Positions 1-36,374 of a stretch of DNA of 64,000 bases are shown here, one piece after another (positions within the stretch are counted from its first letter, which is position 1; each line of letters starts with the position of its first letter). Under the pieces are notes generated by a model that ran no database searches, was not told the origin of the DNA, and saw only the letters and a list, made by a program, of their open reading frames with translations. Position numbers and translations under genes: made by a program. Source of the DNA: Phoebastria nigripes (lineage: Eukaryota; Chordata; Aves; Procellariiformes; Diomedeidae); assembly GCA_035582835.1 (NCBI GenBank), contig JAYKAV010001000.1, positions 4,009,592 through 4,073,591 of the forward strand. Direction: 5' to 3'.

Positions 1-2477
1 TTTTTTTTTTTTTATTCTGCTCTCTCCTTTAAAAAATAGTCACTGCATAGTTACGACATATGAGGAATCCTGATTTGAAGCAACTTAAGTCAGTTGGTCC
101 ATTGCTGCTTTTTCTTATAGTGAGTTGAATTGAGCTGAATTGATTGAACTTTTGGAAGGAAATGGGTGAAACTGCCACAAATAAACATTGCCTAATGACC
201 GTTGGGTGTATGCAAAAAGATCTCATGTTGTCTGGAAAAGATTTCCAGACATCGTTTTATATGTATTTAAAACTTGTTAGTGCTTCTCATTGGCTGTGAC
301 TGCAGCCCTTAATTTTGTAAGTTTTAGTTTGAGGATTTTTTGTCCTCTCTGACAATTTTAATGAAGTCTGAGAAGCTGATATGGTGCCATATGCAAAATA
401 GGTTTTATTGCTGTTCAGTGGCAGGGAAACGGATTGTTGCCAGACTCTGCCTTTAGCCCAGTTAGGAGATTGAAGCCCTTTTTTCCCCCACTTTGCTCTT
501 GAACACTAACCGTTTTCTTCACAATACTAACTTATTTTGAATTTTAAACCTTTTCCTGATGCATAAAGAGTTGGAGCCATTTACAATCTCTCAGCTGAAA
601 GTATAACATTATTTATTAAACCCATGGTTTCCTTTATTCCTGTTCTAGATTCTGCAAAACTCAGTGTGAGCTGGATGGGCTCTTAGGAAAAACAGAAACT
701 AGTCCTAAAACTAAATAATTAGTTACTAATACTAACCAAAACCTAGCTTTCCAGCAAAGGCATCTAACCACTGTAAAGCTCCCTTTAACTTCATGAACTT
801 TCACATCCCTTGAATTAGCAGAAGTGTTGGTTGCCAATAAAGAGGTTTGTAAGACTGGCTTATCCTAGTCTAGTTATCTTTTCCACTCCAGTGCTTCTCA
901 CTTTGCATAGTCCTGAATTCTGGACTTCTGCAGCATTTCCAGAATTGAGACAGAGAAGAACTATTAAAATCAAGTGAAATAATCCTGACAATGTATCGCC
1001 TTCTGTGAAGGCCCACTTTTGTTCATGTTTTCCTTCCACAGTGGTTCTGCATGCTAAATGTGATTATATTAATTGGTCTGTATATTTCTGAATTAATACT
1101 AATAAATTCTATTAAAGTGGAACAAGCCTATTCCTCAATTTTGGTTTAACCCTCCCCGCCAAACAAACCTGAAAGCACCTCTGAGTAGGTCTTAACAACA
1201 GAATGCTAATGTACTAGGTTGGATTCTCTCCCATCCTGAGGACCCTTTGCTACCTATTAGATCAGACTTTAAACGGCAGACATTTTGTTACAGCTCTTAC
1301 TCAATGTGGGTTAATTATCCTGTATTTTCTCTGCACATCAGGCATTTGTTTGGAGTCCACTCCCCAATAGTTACTGTTACATTTCCGAACTCTCATCTGG
1401 AATGAAATTAGCTCTTGCTAATTAAAGTTGGCTTCAAGTGATTCCCCTTTTTTATGCATTGGGAGAAGTGAAAGGAAAATGGCCAGCAAGTTTTAATTTT
1501 CCAATTACTGTGTGCTTCTTCCTTTAGTTTTGTAAGAGGGTAACATACGGATGCTCTCTGCTGTCTTGTCTGTATTTCCTCTCCATTTTCTATAAAGAGA
1601 AGGTGCATCTGGCCAGCAGGATTGCTATTTCATTTCTAATAGAAATAAATCCCTTTAAATTCAGCAGCCATCAGATGGTTCTGCAGTACAGTGGAACCCA
1701 CCTCTGCCGCCNTATGGGATGTTTCACCATGTCCTGTGCATTTTGCTTTGGGGTCTACAAAAAGCTAGAAGGATGAACCACAGGTGACCTGTGAGTCACT
1801 GGAACAGTAAGTATGACAAAAAGAACGGGCCCCATACACTGATATCTAAAGCAGTTAATGATATCAACTATTGTAATCCTGGTGTAATCAGTGTCACCTA
1901 GGTAAGCAGGCAGTATGCACAGCAGTGAGGCATTAAAATACTGTTGAGAAGAAGCTCAGGTGGGGACTGTTTCAAATCTAAATGCTGAGACATGAGATAA
2001 TTTACCTTCTTTCATATGGACACTTGGGGTTTTCTGGGTTGTTTTGAAATGAGGGTTTATAAAAGTTAACTTCTTTTTGCACATCACAGGCAGAAAACAT
2101 GCAAGAGTAAAGGGCCGAAGACTTGGATTGGTTTTATTATAATTACACCAGCCCTGTATTGCTAAAAGTAATGAATGATCTTCCTTCAAAAAGTAGTTAA
2201 CACAAATTGTAGTTTGAGTAGCTGGGATGAAAGTGTAGGACTGCAGAAGTTGCCTCTTAAGAGCTACAGGGCAGGGCACTCCCTCCTCTTCCCTAAGTTT
2301 ATGACTGCAAGATGCAAGAAACCTGTATTACCCAGACAAGATCCTTGTCTGTGCTTTAGGAGGGAAGATATCCAGGGGACATCTCCTGTATGTCTTTCAT
2401 TTTGCGTTCTAAGGGTTTTATATATGAGAAGTGCCAAGAACCTGATGTCATAATACAAAGCTTCTCCTTCTGGTATT
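1..2477. other. Left flank, no coding exon recognised
   Basis: I see no exon with splice sites and a recognisable protein on either strand. The stretch opens with a run of 13 T and is AT-rich. A run of about 20 A lies near 2590, just to its right. In the human genome, as I recall it, MYLK3 lies tail to tail with ORC6, so part of this may be 3' UTR of a plus-strand MYLK3. I looked for the C-terminal kinase and calmodulin-binding sequence of that protein and did not find it. AATAAA hexamers on the plus strand (for example near 836) would fit a gene end but do not prove one. Confidence 0.4.
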
Positions 2478-2483
2478 TTTATT
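2478..2483 (-). terminator. ORC6: Possible ORC6 poly(A) signal
   Basis: This is the first AATAAA that I find on the minus strand after the ORC6 stop codon, about 510 bases downstream. It would give a 3' UTR of roughly half a kilobase. A second AATAAA lies at 2133-2138. The hexamer is seen; its use is inferred. Confidence 0.35.
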
Positions 2484-2991
2484 GTTTCTTGGAATATTTG
2501 GGACCCCTTACAAGCACAAGATACTTCAGTCCCATACAGGTCATAAAAATAAGTCAAAGTCAGTGACTAAACAATATTTCTTCAACAGTAAAAAAAAAAA
2601 AAAAAAAAATTACCAGTCTTAATTCCTCTGCTGGTTTTGCAGTTCAACAAGGCACTGTTAGTCCCCTCCCTCTTTTTTCACTGACTACTTCCAGCCAGGG
2701 GCCCAAGGGCATATAACTTATTTACCACTTAACACGGCATTAGAATATTACCTGCTGCTTGCAGCAAAAGAATGAAGCTATTCTACCACCTAATGCCATA
2801 GCTGCTCAGGTACCAGCCTGGCAAGTAGTCAGACAAGCTTCTTGTAAAATCATCTCAATTCTGGTGTCATTTACTAAAAATAACATTCTTAAATACTTAA
2901 AAACTGGCTAATAAATAAAATCAGCTGGCTACCAGGCAGCCATCACTCGTATGCTACTGGAACTCTTGTTAGAGCAGAGGGAGAGTTAAAA

Positions 2992-3161
2992 TTATGAGCA
3001 AGCAGCAGTTATATTAGTAGGTGGCACTACAGAGACAGTATTCCTACTTGTCTCTTGTGCCTTAGAAGCATTTTCCAGGATTTTCTTTTTCCATTCTTCA
3101 TAGTCTTCCTTTGTTTCAGCCTTTGGCCGTTTACATGGCATCTCATCATCATCTTCAGATC
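2992..3161 (-). CDS. ORC6: ORC6 exon 7 (residues 213-268, stop)
   Basis: Acceptor TCATAG, TAA stop at 2994-2992. Holds an acidic run (SEDDDE), a basic patch (CKRPKAE), the ORC3-binding [12 protein letters not shown] motif and a Thr/Val/Pro-rich tail that goes beyond the human C-terminus. Confidence 0.95.
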
Positions 3162-6100
3162 CTATGAGAGAAGAAAGTCCGTGACTGGCCATCATGGGCA
3201 ATATGTTGCTGGGAATAACCATGGCAGTGAGCAAATGTACAGATACAACCACAGGGTCTGTCACTGTGTTATCTAATCCTGTCGTTTGCTGCTCCCCTCA
3301 CCTGCTGGAACAGTCACCTCTTCACCTTTGTGTCTGAATGGAACAGTTGTCCTTCATTCTACTAAGACTACTCAGTATAAACACCATTGTCCTTCTGCTA
3401 GGTTCTCTTTGTCCTTTCATTAGCCAGTGGTTTGCAGAATGGAGTAAGCTGCTGTGAACTGAATATTATGGCATATTACTAAAATATTAAGCAGCAATAA
3501 AGATCAGAACTGCTCTGGTGAGGTGATTTTAGTTCATAGCTAAACACAACTTACCATCTTCCTTCTCGCAGTGCTCCAGGTTGGTCTGCAAGCTTTCAGG
3601 TGTCTCTGCAGCCAGTGGAACATCTTCTTCTAAAAAAATAAGTAAGTTGCTTTACTTCTGAATGGTGTTTGGGGCCCCAAGGGTGGTGTTCTACATGCAA
3701 TTCTTTGACAGCAGTGCCACCTTCCAAAAGTATTGTCTCCCAGTCAGAGCAGTTCTCTGGTCCAGACTGATGCTCAAGCTGTACATGCAGAGGTGCCCTA
3801 GCACTGCTGCTGCATTTGTAACCACAATGATCCACCATGTTCATACCCCAAAACCACACTGCTACCCTTCTTGATTACTCAGGCAGGATTATCAGTTATT
3901 TCTTCCCCTTCTATCCCATTTCCATACTTTGTATTATAGATGGCCACAACATGCAGGGGGCATGTCCATGTCCATGTATACAGGTCCATACAGATGCACA
4001 CTCTTCCCTGAACTGATACAGAAACTCCCAGCTGCCTTTAGCTGCTTTAGTGGTGGGGTAAGGTTTTGCGTTTTTTATAGGGCACTGCACTATGGGAAGG
4101 TCCATGCCTAGGGAGAAAGCAGCAGCTTTTGGTTTGGGTTCAGGCAGCACATTCCAGAAAACTTCACGATACGAAGTGTGAAGGCAGGGTGAAGCAAGGG
4201 TACTGTCAGTGGGAGAGTAAGAATGAAAGCCTGGGAAAGGAAAAAGGAGGAAGGAGCAGAGATATAAGGACAGGAAGGCGTGTATCGTATTTCAATCTTC
4301 CTCCTCCACAAAAAAGAGTGGAGAGAGTTGCAGGTTCAACAGTGGGTGAGACAGATTCCTCATGTCTGCCCACTGTANGTGGAGGGATGGTGCCAGGTAA
4401 TGGCTGAATTACTACCAGAAGAGCGAGGCTTAGGCTTGTTAATCCTGCAGTGGGGGAAAGGAAAACAATGAAGTGAGTCAGTCAAAGCAAGAGAGGTAGC
4501 AAGATGTTTATGTTAATTTGTGTGTCATGTTGCCATGTTAACAGGATGCAGAAAGCAAGCAAGAAGAAGGAATCCAAGATAGGTCAGGTAGTATGGGAGA
4601 AGCAGGGAATTGCAGCAGCAGAGAATGTAAGGAGCAGTGAGCATTTGAGAAGAGAGGAAAATATTTTTTTTTTGGCCTTGCCACATGCTAAGCTGTTGCA
4701 ACTTCCCCAGAAGCAATGACTGTGACTGGGAACTGGGCTGCAGGAAACATGTTGGAATGGATGGGCATGTTTGGCTGGAAGGGGACAGCTGAAAGTGATC
4801 AGAATGAAATCACCAGTGGAAAAGGATGGAGTGCTGTAAGGCCAGGCACTGGGTATGCTGTCTTACAGGGATAAAGCCAAAAACTTACTGCTGAGTTGCT
4901 GGCTCATCTTCTCCAGCTGATTGCACAGCCGGTCAAATATTGCTTTTTTCACCCCAGATGTAGCCAACATTTTAGCTTTGTCCACTTTTAGCTTTAAACA
5001 CCTACAAGAGAAAGTTAAGTTATCTCTGTACAAAGCAACACTCCAGCAACTATCACTCAGGTGAGGTGACATTTACTGTACCAACACTGCCTGTGAGAAC
5101 NAGGAAGGTAGGCCTGAGTTTTTGTCCTATCTAATCTTTGTCTGACTCAGAAACAAATTTGCTTAAAAACCAGACCCCTACACTACTCAGTCAATACAGT
5201 TCAGGAATTGAGACTCAGGGTTAGTTCAAGTTACATAAGGAAATTCTATTAGGAAAAGGTACTTTTCAGATTTTGAGGGAACTGGGACAAAATCCCACTA
5301 CTGCAAAAAGCTGAATGAGACCCCTGTGTCAAGAGAACATTTGTCAGGAGCTGTGCAACTGCACAGCACCTGAAATGCTTCATAAGATTGTTACAAAGCG
5401 TAATACTGAGAGGGAAGATATTTGCATGCAAGCAAATTCTTACAAAGGGTTGGTGCTCTTCCAAACTGATACAGGCCTACAGCTATTAGAGCCACCTCCC
5501 AAAGGTTAGAGCACCCTCAGGCTGTGATGGTATAGGGCTTAGGGCTTTTCCTTCTTCAGAATGGCTGCTTCTTGGTGCTCAGAAGTAAGCTAGCAGCCAT
5601 TCTTGCACCTTGAGCAGTATCTCACCAAAAGCCATGCAACTTTTTGCTTTGTGCCCAGCTCAAATCTATCCTGACAACGGAAAAAAAATTCCCACTAAAT
5701 CTGAGAATGTTACTAAAGGATTATGTTATGCTGGTTAGGCTGAGAGGAAGGAGGGTGAAGTGCAAAACACTAACAGAAGTTTTTCAGCCACTGCCATGGA
5801 TATGTCCTAATGGAATTACCCACAGCATCCGATTACACACCAGGGAAGACAGGTTTCATTTATTTTACGATAAGTAACTCAAGATCCTTTTCTGTATATT
5901 TGGTACAATACTTCTGCTTTCTCCTGAAGGCAAATGCAGCGTAGGTTGGAGACTTCACTGTAAGGAAAGGCCTGGTTTGCTACAGCTTGTCTCCATTTCC
6001 AGGAGTAGGGCATGAAGATGTGCTGAGCAAGACCCTTCAGGCATACTGAATGAATCAGCTGCTTACATTGTAAGCGCTGTTTCTGTTTGGTGTCTCACTA

Positions 6101-9100
6101 GGCATTCAAGCCCATAAAAGATCCCTCAACCTATACTCACCTGCATGCAGTGAATAGTGCAGCTGTTATAAAAAGGGGTTTTGAGAAATCAAGGTCCATT
6201 TGCTGTGCTTCAGAGAGGCTGGATTCATACCTAAAGAACAACAATTAGAGTGGCAATTGTATAGTGTATTTGCCTCAAATGAAGCTGTTGAAATTAATTT
6301 GTCACATGGTACTCAGCAGTTGAACAGGTCTCCTGTTGGATCACTTGGTCCTTTGCAACCCAGTCAAGCAGAAACAGCTGCTACTGGCTGAGAAGAGCAA
6401 AAGAGACTAGGGAAAAGAAGGGGATTGGGATCACCTGCTCTTTTTGAATTAAAGGTATTTTAAATTAGGGATCTGGATCAAGGCATGTCAGTAAAATCTA
6501 TTTCTTGTGCTCCCCATCCACACAGAACTTTTCTCTCTACATTACATCTAAAAGTTATGAGATGCTTTGCATAAATCCATCCTATAATAGAGGGTAGAAC
6601 TGGAGTTTCTTTGATTCCTCTAATATGTATATGACACAGATGAAGGCTTAAATATGGAAAATGACATGGTGGATGTGCAGCACTGAAGAATTTAACTTCT
6701 ATTGTCCACCTGTCCCCAGGCTATTTTTAGTTTGTATTAAGCACCGACAAGCATACACAGCCTTTGTTCACTGACCTAACAGCATTTAAACATGTGCTAT
6801 CAGGGTGACAGCACTCCAGAACAGAGCTCTTCAGTGATTGCTCTTGTTAAAGTAGATAGAACCATAGAATCATTAAGGTTGGAAAAGACCTCTAAGATCA
6901 TCAAGTCCAACCGTCAACCCAACACCACCATGCCCACTAAACCATGTCCCTAAGTGCCTCATCTACACGTCTTTTAAATACTTCCACGGATGGTGATTCA
7001 ACCACTTCCCTGGGCAGCCTGTTCCAATGCTTAACCACTCTTTCAGTAAAGAAATTTTTCCTAATGTCCAATCTAAACCTCCCCTGGCACAACTTGAGGC
7101 CATTTCCTCTCGTCCTATCGCTTGTTACTTGGGAGGAGACCGACACCCACCTCGCCACAACCTCCTTTCAGGTAGTTATANAGAGCAATAAGGTCTNCCC
7201 TGAGCCTCCTTTTCTCCAGGCTAAACAGTCCCAGTTCCCTCAGCCGCTCCTCATAAGACTTGCTCTCCAGACCCTTCACCAGCTTTGTTGCCCTTCTCCG
7301 GACACACTCCAGCACCTCAATGTCCTTCTTGTAGTGAGGGGCCCAAAACTGAACACAGTATTCGAGGTGCAGCCTCACCAGTGCCNAGTACAGGGGCACG
7401 ATCACTTCCCTACTCCTGCTGGCCACACTATTTCTGATACAGGCCAGGATGCTGTTGGCCTTCTTGGCCACCTGGGCACACTGCTGGCTCATGTGCAGCC
7501 AGGCACACTTTTACAGNGTGCAAAATTTTAGTTAAATCTGTTGAATCTCCATTGAAGTGTTCTACCTATTGTTTTTACAGGTAATGTGCATTGTAAGAGA
7601 TCTGCTTCTCCAGAAGGGAGGATTTGTTTCTACTGAGCATTACTTCTGAACTGTGACGTGATCTGCAGGTAAATGGAAGATAGTGTGATGCTATGGACAA
7701 ATACAGGGACTGAGAGTCCTATATTTTTTACACTATTCCCCCTTGAAGAACTGGGACTCAGAGTGGCCTAGATAAATGGCTGGATTGTCAGTGCTAAGAA
7801 CTCACCTCACCAGTGGGAGGTACCTGGCCCTTCCAACCACCAAGCTCTTTACACATCTAACGAATAAAGAATCTTACTAGTGGTTACCAGTGTGCTCACG
7901 AGAGCTTCCTCACCTCTGTAGTATTTTTGAAGCGGTGTTCACTGCCTCTGTGCAGCAGAATTGCACAGCCAAGTCTCGCATTCCCAGTCTGGGGTTCACC
8001 TCTAGCAAACACTCCAAAGACTTCATGGAGCTCTGGTAGGTAGTCTTGTTCAAACCGGAGAGTTTAACGAAATAGCTCTTTCAAGAAGACAAAGACAAAC
8101 CCCAAGAATTAGCAAGATTCCTTCCCAACATCTTATTCAGGCAACCAAAATAGATTAGAGAGAAACTACACAACACCATAAAAAGTTCAATTACTATATT
8201 AAACAAATTTGTGCAATGAATGATGTAGGTTTTGACTGCACAGAGAAAGATTAACTACCTAGGAATGCCACATCTTTTAATGCAGTGTTATTTTTAGACC
8301 ATTTCACTGGAAGTGAGGTTTGTCTTTTCCATATAATATGACATGGCCCTTTTATCACAAGATGGTTAAAACCAAAGGTAACCAAGATCTGGGCAACTTG
8401 AAGAGATGAGCAATATTTTCAATTGGACCTGACTCCAGGTCCAATTAAATTCTCCTCTGTCTGTGAATGGACAATCACGAACATCTTGTACCAGACATTA
8501 TTTTGGCAGCTCAGTGCCGTTTATCCAGCAGGTCTGCAGATGGAGGTTTACAGGTACCACTATAGAGAGGGATTCCTTGGAGCCACTGCTTCCCTGCCAC
8601 AGTAAAATGGACAGATCTTAAATTCAACATCCTTGGTGGTAGTTCATTTGTTACTAAAAGAGCTGAAATTACAGCAAAGCAAGCTCAACTTGTGAAGTGA
8701 CTGTAACGCTGATCTCAATTTGCCCTGTTTCAAACTCTGAGTAGTGAAAGCTCTAACACTGTTTCTAGTAGCACACTACTGGGTCTAGGGTAATGTCAGT
8801 TATTGCTATCCCTTTCCTGGTCCCAACATACACTATACACAGAACAATGATTTTAGTGGACTTATGGAGAATGCACCAGACAGCCAAGCCATATACTGTA
8901 TCTTACTTTGTCAACTGGTTGTTTCATGAAACTAGCTGCGAGGTCCAGGCACATCACAGCACTGCTTGTCGCTGTCATTTGAGCCATTAATCCCGTGCAT
9001 TTCACCTGGCACAGCCGCAGATACTCTTCAGCTTTTCTGCAAAACACCCAGCATACAAAACCACAATTATAAGACAGTAAGAATGGCAGGACAGGAACTG

Positions 9101-9785
9101 ATCCAAGGTTTACCTAGTCCAGCACCCCGGCTGCAGCACACGCTTAGGGAAAGGGGTGCTAAACAGTACGGCAACCACAGGATAATACTGCCCTTTCCCT
9201 AATAATTTGCAGCAGCAGCTTTGCATTTCATAGCCGGCAATGGCTGTTTCGTTAATCGCGTATGCCTTAAGGTCTGTGCCTTTTTTCACATCGACCACAA
9301 CCAAAGAAGGAAACCGATGGCAGGCTGGCATTGCAAGGAGGCGAGGCAGACCTTGGCTGCCGCTGCTGTGCCGGGAGAGCTAACAGAGCCGGTCAGTGCC
9401 CTCAGGGAGGAGCCTAGGCCGGGCCGGCGGCTGGAGGGAGCGGGCCAGGCCAGCACCGCACGGCTGGACCCGCTCATCCGGACGGGAATAACGCTCCCGA
9501 GAGCGGGGGCGGCCGGCTAGAGCTGGTGTGCGGTAACCAGGAGCGCTGCATGTCCCGCGGCCTCTTCTACAGCGCGAGGGGACGGCACCGAGCTACGACC
9601 CCCGCCCCGCGACAACGGCCGCCGGAGGAAGACACCGCTCTCGGGGCTCTACCGGAGCCGGGCCGCCCGAGGGGAAGCTGTCCCGCGCTACCGTACGCCT
9701 CCGCGGGCGGCCCGCGGTACCTGATGACGCCGGGCTCGGTGAGGCCCAGCCGGGCTGCGAGGCGCCGCACCGCGCCGCGCTCCAT
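2992..9785 (-). CDS. ORC6: ORC6, origin recognition complex subunit 6 (7 exons, 268 aa)
   Basis: Orc6 is the smallest subunit of the six-part complex that marks replication origins and helps load the MCM helicase; it also acts in cytokinesis. Coding exons on the minus strand, in order: 9785-9721, 9036-8907, 8077-7914, 6230-6141, 5001-4889, 3629-3555, 3161-2992. All have GT donors and AG acceptors, the phases join, and 807 nt give 268 aa plus stop. The N-terminal two thirds (about 1-187) match the TFIIB-like cyclin-box folds, for example KAEEYLRL near residue 23 and [12 protein letters not shown] in exon 2. An acidic and basic linker follows. The C-terminal motif [13 protein letters not shown] (Tyr233) is the ORC3-binding helix; human Tyr232, mutated in Meier-Gorlin syndrome, is its counterpart. 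Human ORC6 is 252 aa; the excess here is mainly a longer C-terminal tail. The start ATG was chosen because the sequence after it aligns with the human N-terminus. It shares a promoter with VPS35. Confidence 0.96.
3555..3629 (-). CDS. ORC6: ORC6 exon 6 (residues 188-212)
   Basis: Acceptor TTTTTTTAG, donor GTAAGT. Encodes an acidic, poorly conserved linker ([14 protein letters not shown]). It is the least conserved exon, supported by strong splice sites and matching phase on both sides. Confidence 0.85.
4889..5001 (-). CDS. ORC6: ORC6 exon 5 (residues 150-187)
   Basis: Acceptor CTTGTAG, donor GTAAGT. Encodes [20 protein letters not shown] and a [10 protein letters not shown] helix that ends the second TFIIB-like fold. 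Confidence 0.95.
6141..6230 (-). CDS. ORC6: ORC6 exon 4 (residues 120-149)
   Basis: Acceptor CTTTAG, donor GTGAGT. Encodes [10 protein letters not shown] and the [10 protein letters not shown] helix. It has no ATG and is too short to show as an open frame; found from the human alignment and the splice phases. Confidence 0.93.
6861..7500 (-). mobile_element. CR1 LINE, 5'-truncated 3' end
   Basis: The sense strand is minus, the same as ORC6, whose intron 3 it occupies. The minus strand encodes the end of the CR1 ORF2 reverse transcriptase: [20 protein letters not shown], then [15 protein letters not shown], then [20 protein letters not shown]. These lie in two frames joined by a frameshift near 7115-7160. 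The 3' end carries the ATTCTATG motif typical of CR1, seen as CATAGAAT at 6863-6870. Three N bases lie inside. It is a dead copy of the main avian LINE and is still fairly close to consensus. Confidence 0.93.
7914..8077 (-). CDS. ORC6: ORC6 exon 3 (residues 66-119)
   Basis: Acceptor ends GAAAG, donor GTGAGG. Encodes [15 protein letters not shown] and RDLAVQF, conserved in vertebrate Orc6. The acceptor tract is weak in pyrimidines, but the reading frame and the homology fix the boundary. Confidence 0.93.
8907..9036 (-). CDS. ORC6: ORC6 exon 2 (residues 22-65)
   Basis: Acceptor TTTTGCAG, donor GTAAGA. Carries the highly conserved KAEEYLRL and [10 protein letters not shown] stretches of the first cyclin-box fold. 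Confidence 0.95.
9721..9785 (-). CDS. ORC6: ORC6 exon 1 (residues 1-21)
   Basis: Starts at the ATG at 9785-9783 and ends in phase 2 before a GTACCG donor. Encodes the short N-terminus including [11 protein letters not shown], which matches the start of the human protein. Very GC-rich, inside the CpG island. Confidence 0.92.
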
Positions 9786-9883
9786 GCGGCCGCCCAACCN
9801 CCGCCGCTCCCGCCCGGTCCTCCTGCAGCGCGCGGCCCGCCGACGCGCAGCCAGGTTCGGCAGCGGACTGGCCGGCCCCGCCG

Positions 9884-9944
9884 CCAATCATCGCCCCCTA
9901 CGCCAATCGGCCTGGAGCGGACCACTTCCTTGGAACGGACCAAT
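9884..9944. promoter_or_regulatory. Three CCAAT boxes and an ETS-like site
   Basis: CCAAT occurs at 9884-9888, 9903-9907 and 9940-9944, all in the plus orientation. NF-Y binds this motif in either direction and is common in bidirectional promoters. An AGGAAGT core (read on the minus strand) lies at about 9924-9930, between the second and third boxes, and could bind an ETS factor such as GABPA. The motifs are seen; occupancy is inferred. Confidence 0.6.
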
Positions 9945-9966
9945 GGGAAGGCCGTGGCGCGGCGGC

Positions 9967-9976
9967 GGGGCGGGGC
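9967..9976 (+). promoter_or_regulatory. GC box (Sp1-type)
   Basis: GGGGCGGGGC, a canonical Sp1/KLF site, 23 bases right of the last CCAAT box and about 80 bases before the VPS35 start codon. Confidence 0.55.
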
Positions 9977-9991
9977 GGCGCGGGCGGTGCA

Positions 9992-10001
9992 GTCACATGA
10001 C
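9992..10001. promoter_or_regulatory. M-box / CLEAR-like E-box
   Basis: GTCACATGAC. Its reverse strand contains TCATGTGA, the M-box bound by MITF, TFE3 and TFEB; the canonical CLEAR element GTCACGTGAC differs in the central dinucleotide. It lies 57 bases before the VPS35 ATG. VPS35 acts in the endolysosomal system, so a MiT/TFE input would make sense, but binding is inferred from the motif only. Confidence 0.4.
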
Positions 10002-10058
10002 GGTGTGCGGCGCTGAGGGGAGTTGCTGGTGGGGGCGGATTGTGGCGGCGGCGCGACC

Positions 10059-35650
<25,592 letters not shown>

Positions 35651-36348
35651 GGAGATACACACTGTACTTATTTCTTCTCATTTACATACCGTATGTTTTT
35701 TTTAAGATAGATTCATAGGTTGTGCCTTTCAGAAATGTCAAGTTAACATTCATGTGTTCAGTCTGGCACTTCAAACACTTGTGTTGAGTGCTCTAACAAA
35801 TTTGAAAGGTTGGACCAGCAACTACAGGTTTCATCAGTTAGCATGGCTGAAACTTTCTTTGAAATCCACGTGACATGGTAGGGCTCTTCCGGTTCTGATT
35901 TCTCTTCTGTCTGTTCACTGTTGCTTCTGTAGCACTAGAGTTCTAAACTGGCAGTGACTGTCATCTGAAACTGTGTCTGATCCTTACAGAGCATCAGATT
36001 TTTGGGATTATTGTATGTCAGATTCTGCTTGTGCTTTTCTTTTAATGCAAGTTAAGACTAAGTGTAATATTTTTCCCTAAAAACTAGAATATATTAATGC
36101 ATGTTTGGAGAGTTTTAAAGTACCATGTTCAAAAACAGAAGTTATATTTTGCATATTAAGGCTCTGTGACATTCAGTGAGGGCCAGTACTGTGCACAGGG
36201 CATATTTATCAAGATAATTTTGTTCCAAATAGTATAAAAATAGAGAAATTGCAATCTATATAGATATGTATAACCTTCATTACTGTAAATTTAGGGGAAA
36301 ATGCATTACACAAGTTTATTCAGTATCATGATTTTGCACCAGTGAAAC

Positions 36349-36354
36349 AATAAA
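36349..36354 (+). terminator. VPS35: VPS35 poly(A) signal
   Basis: AATAAA about 700 bases after the stop codon, followed within 20 bases by a GT/T-rich element (TGTTGTTTCATGTCT), the usual arrangement for cleavage near 36370. It would give a 3' UTR of about 0.7 kb. Confidence 0.7.
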
Positions 36355-36374
36355 GTTGCTCTTAACACCTGTTG

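Noticed and set aside
1..2477. MYLK3 3' end expected from human synteny
   Set aside because: No kinase or C-terminal MYLK3 sequence is present; a 3' UTR cannot be claimed from the sequence alone.
6944..7531. 195-codon plus frame
   Set aside because: Antisense of the CR1 reverse-transcriptase tail; the real protein relic is on the minus strand.
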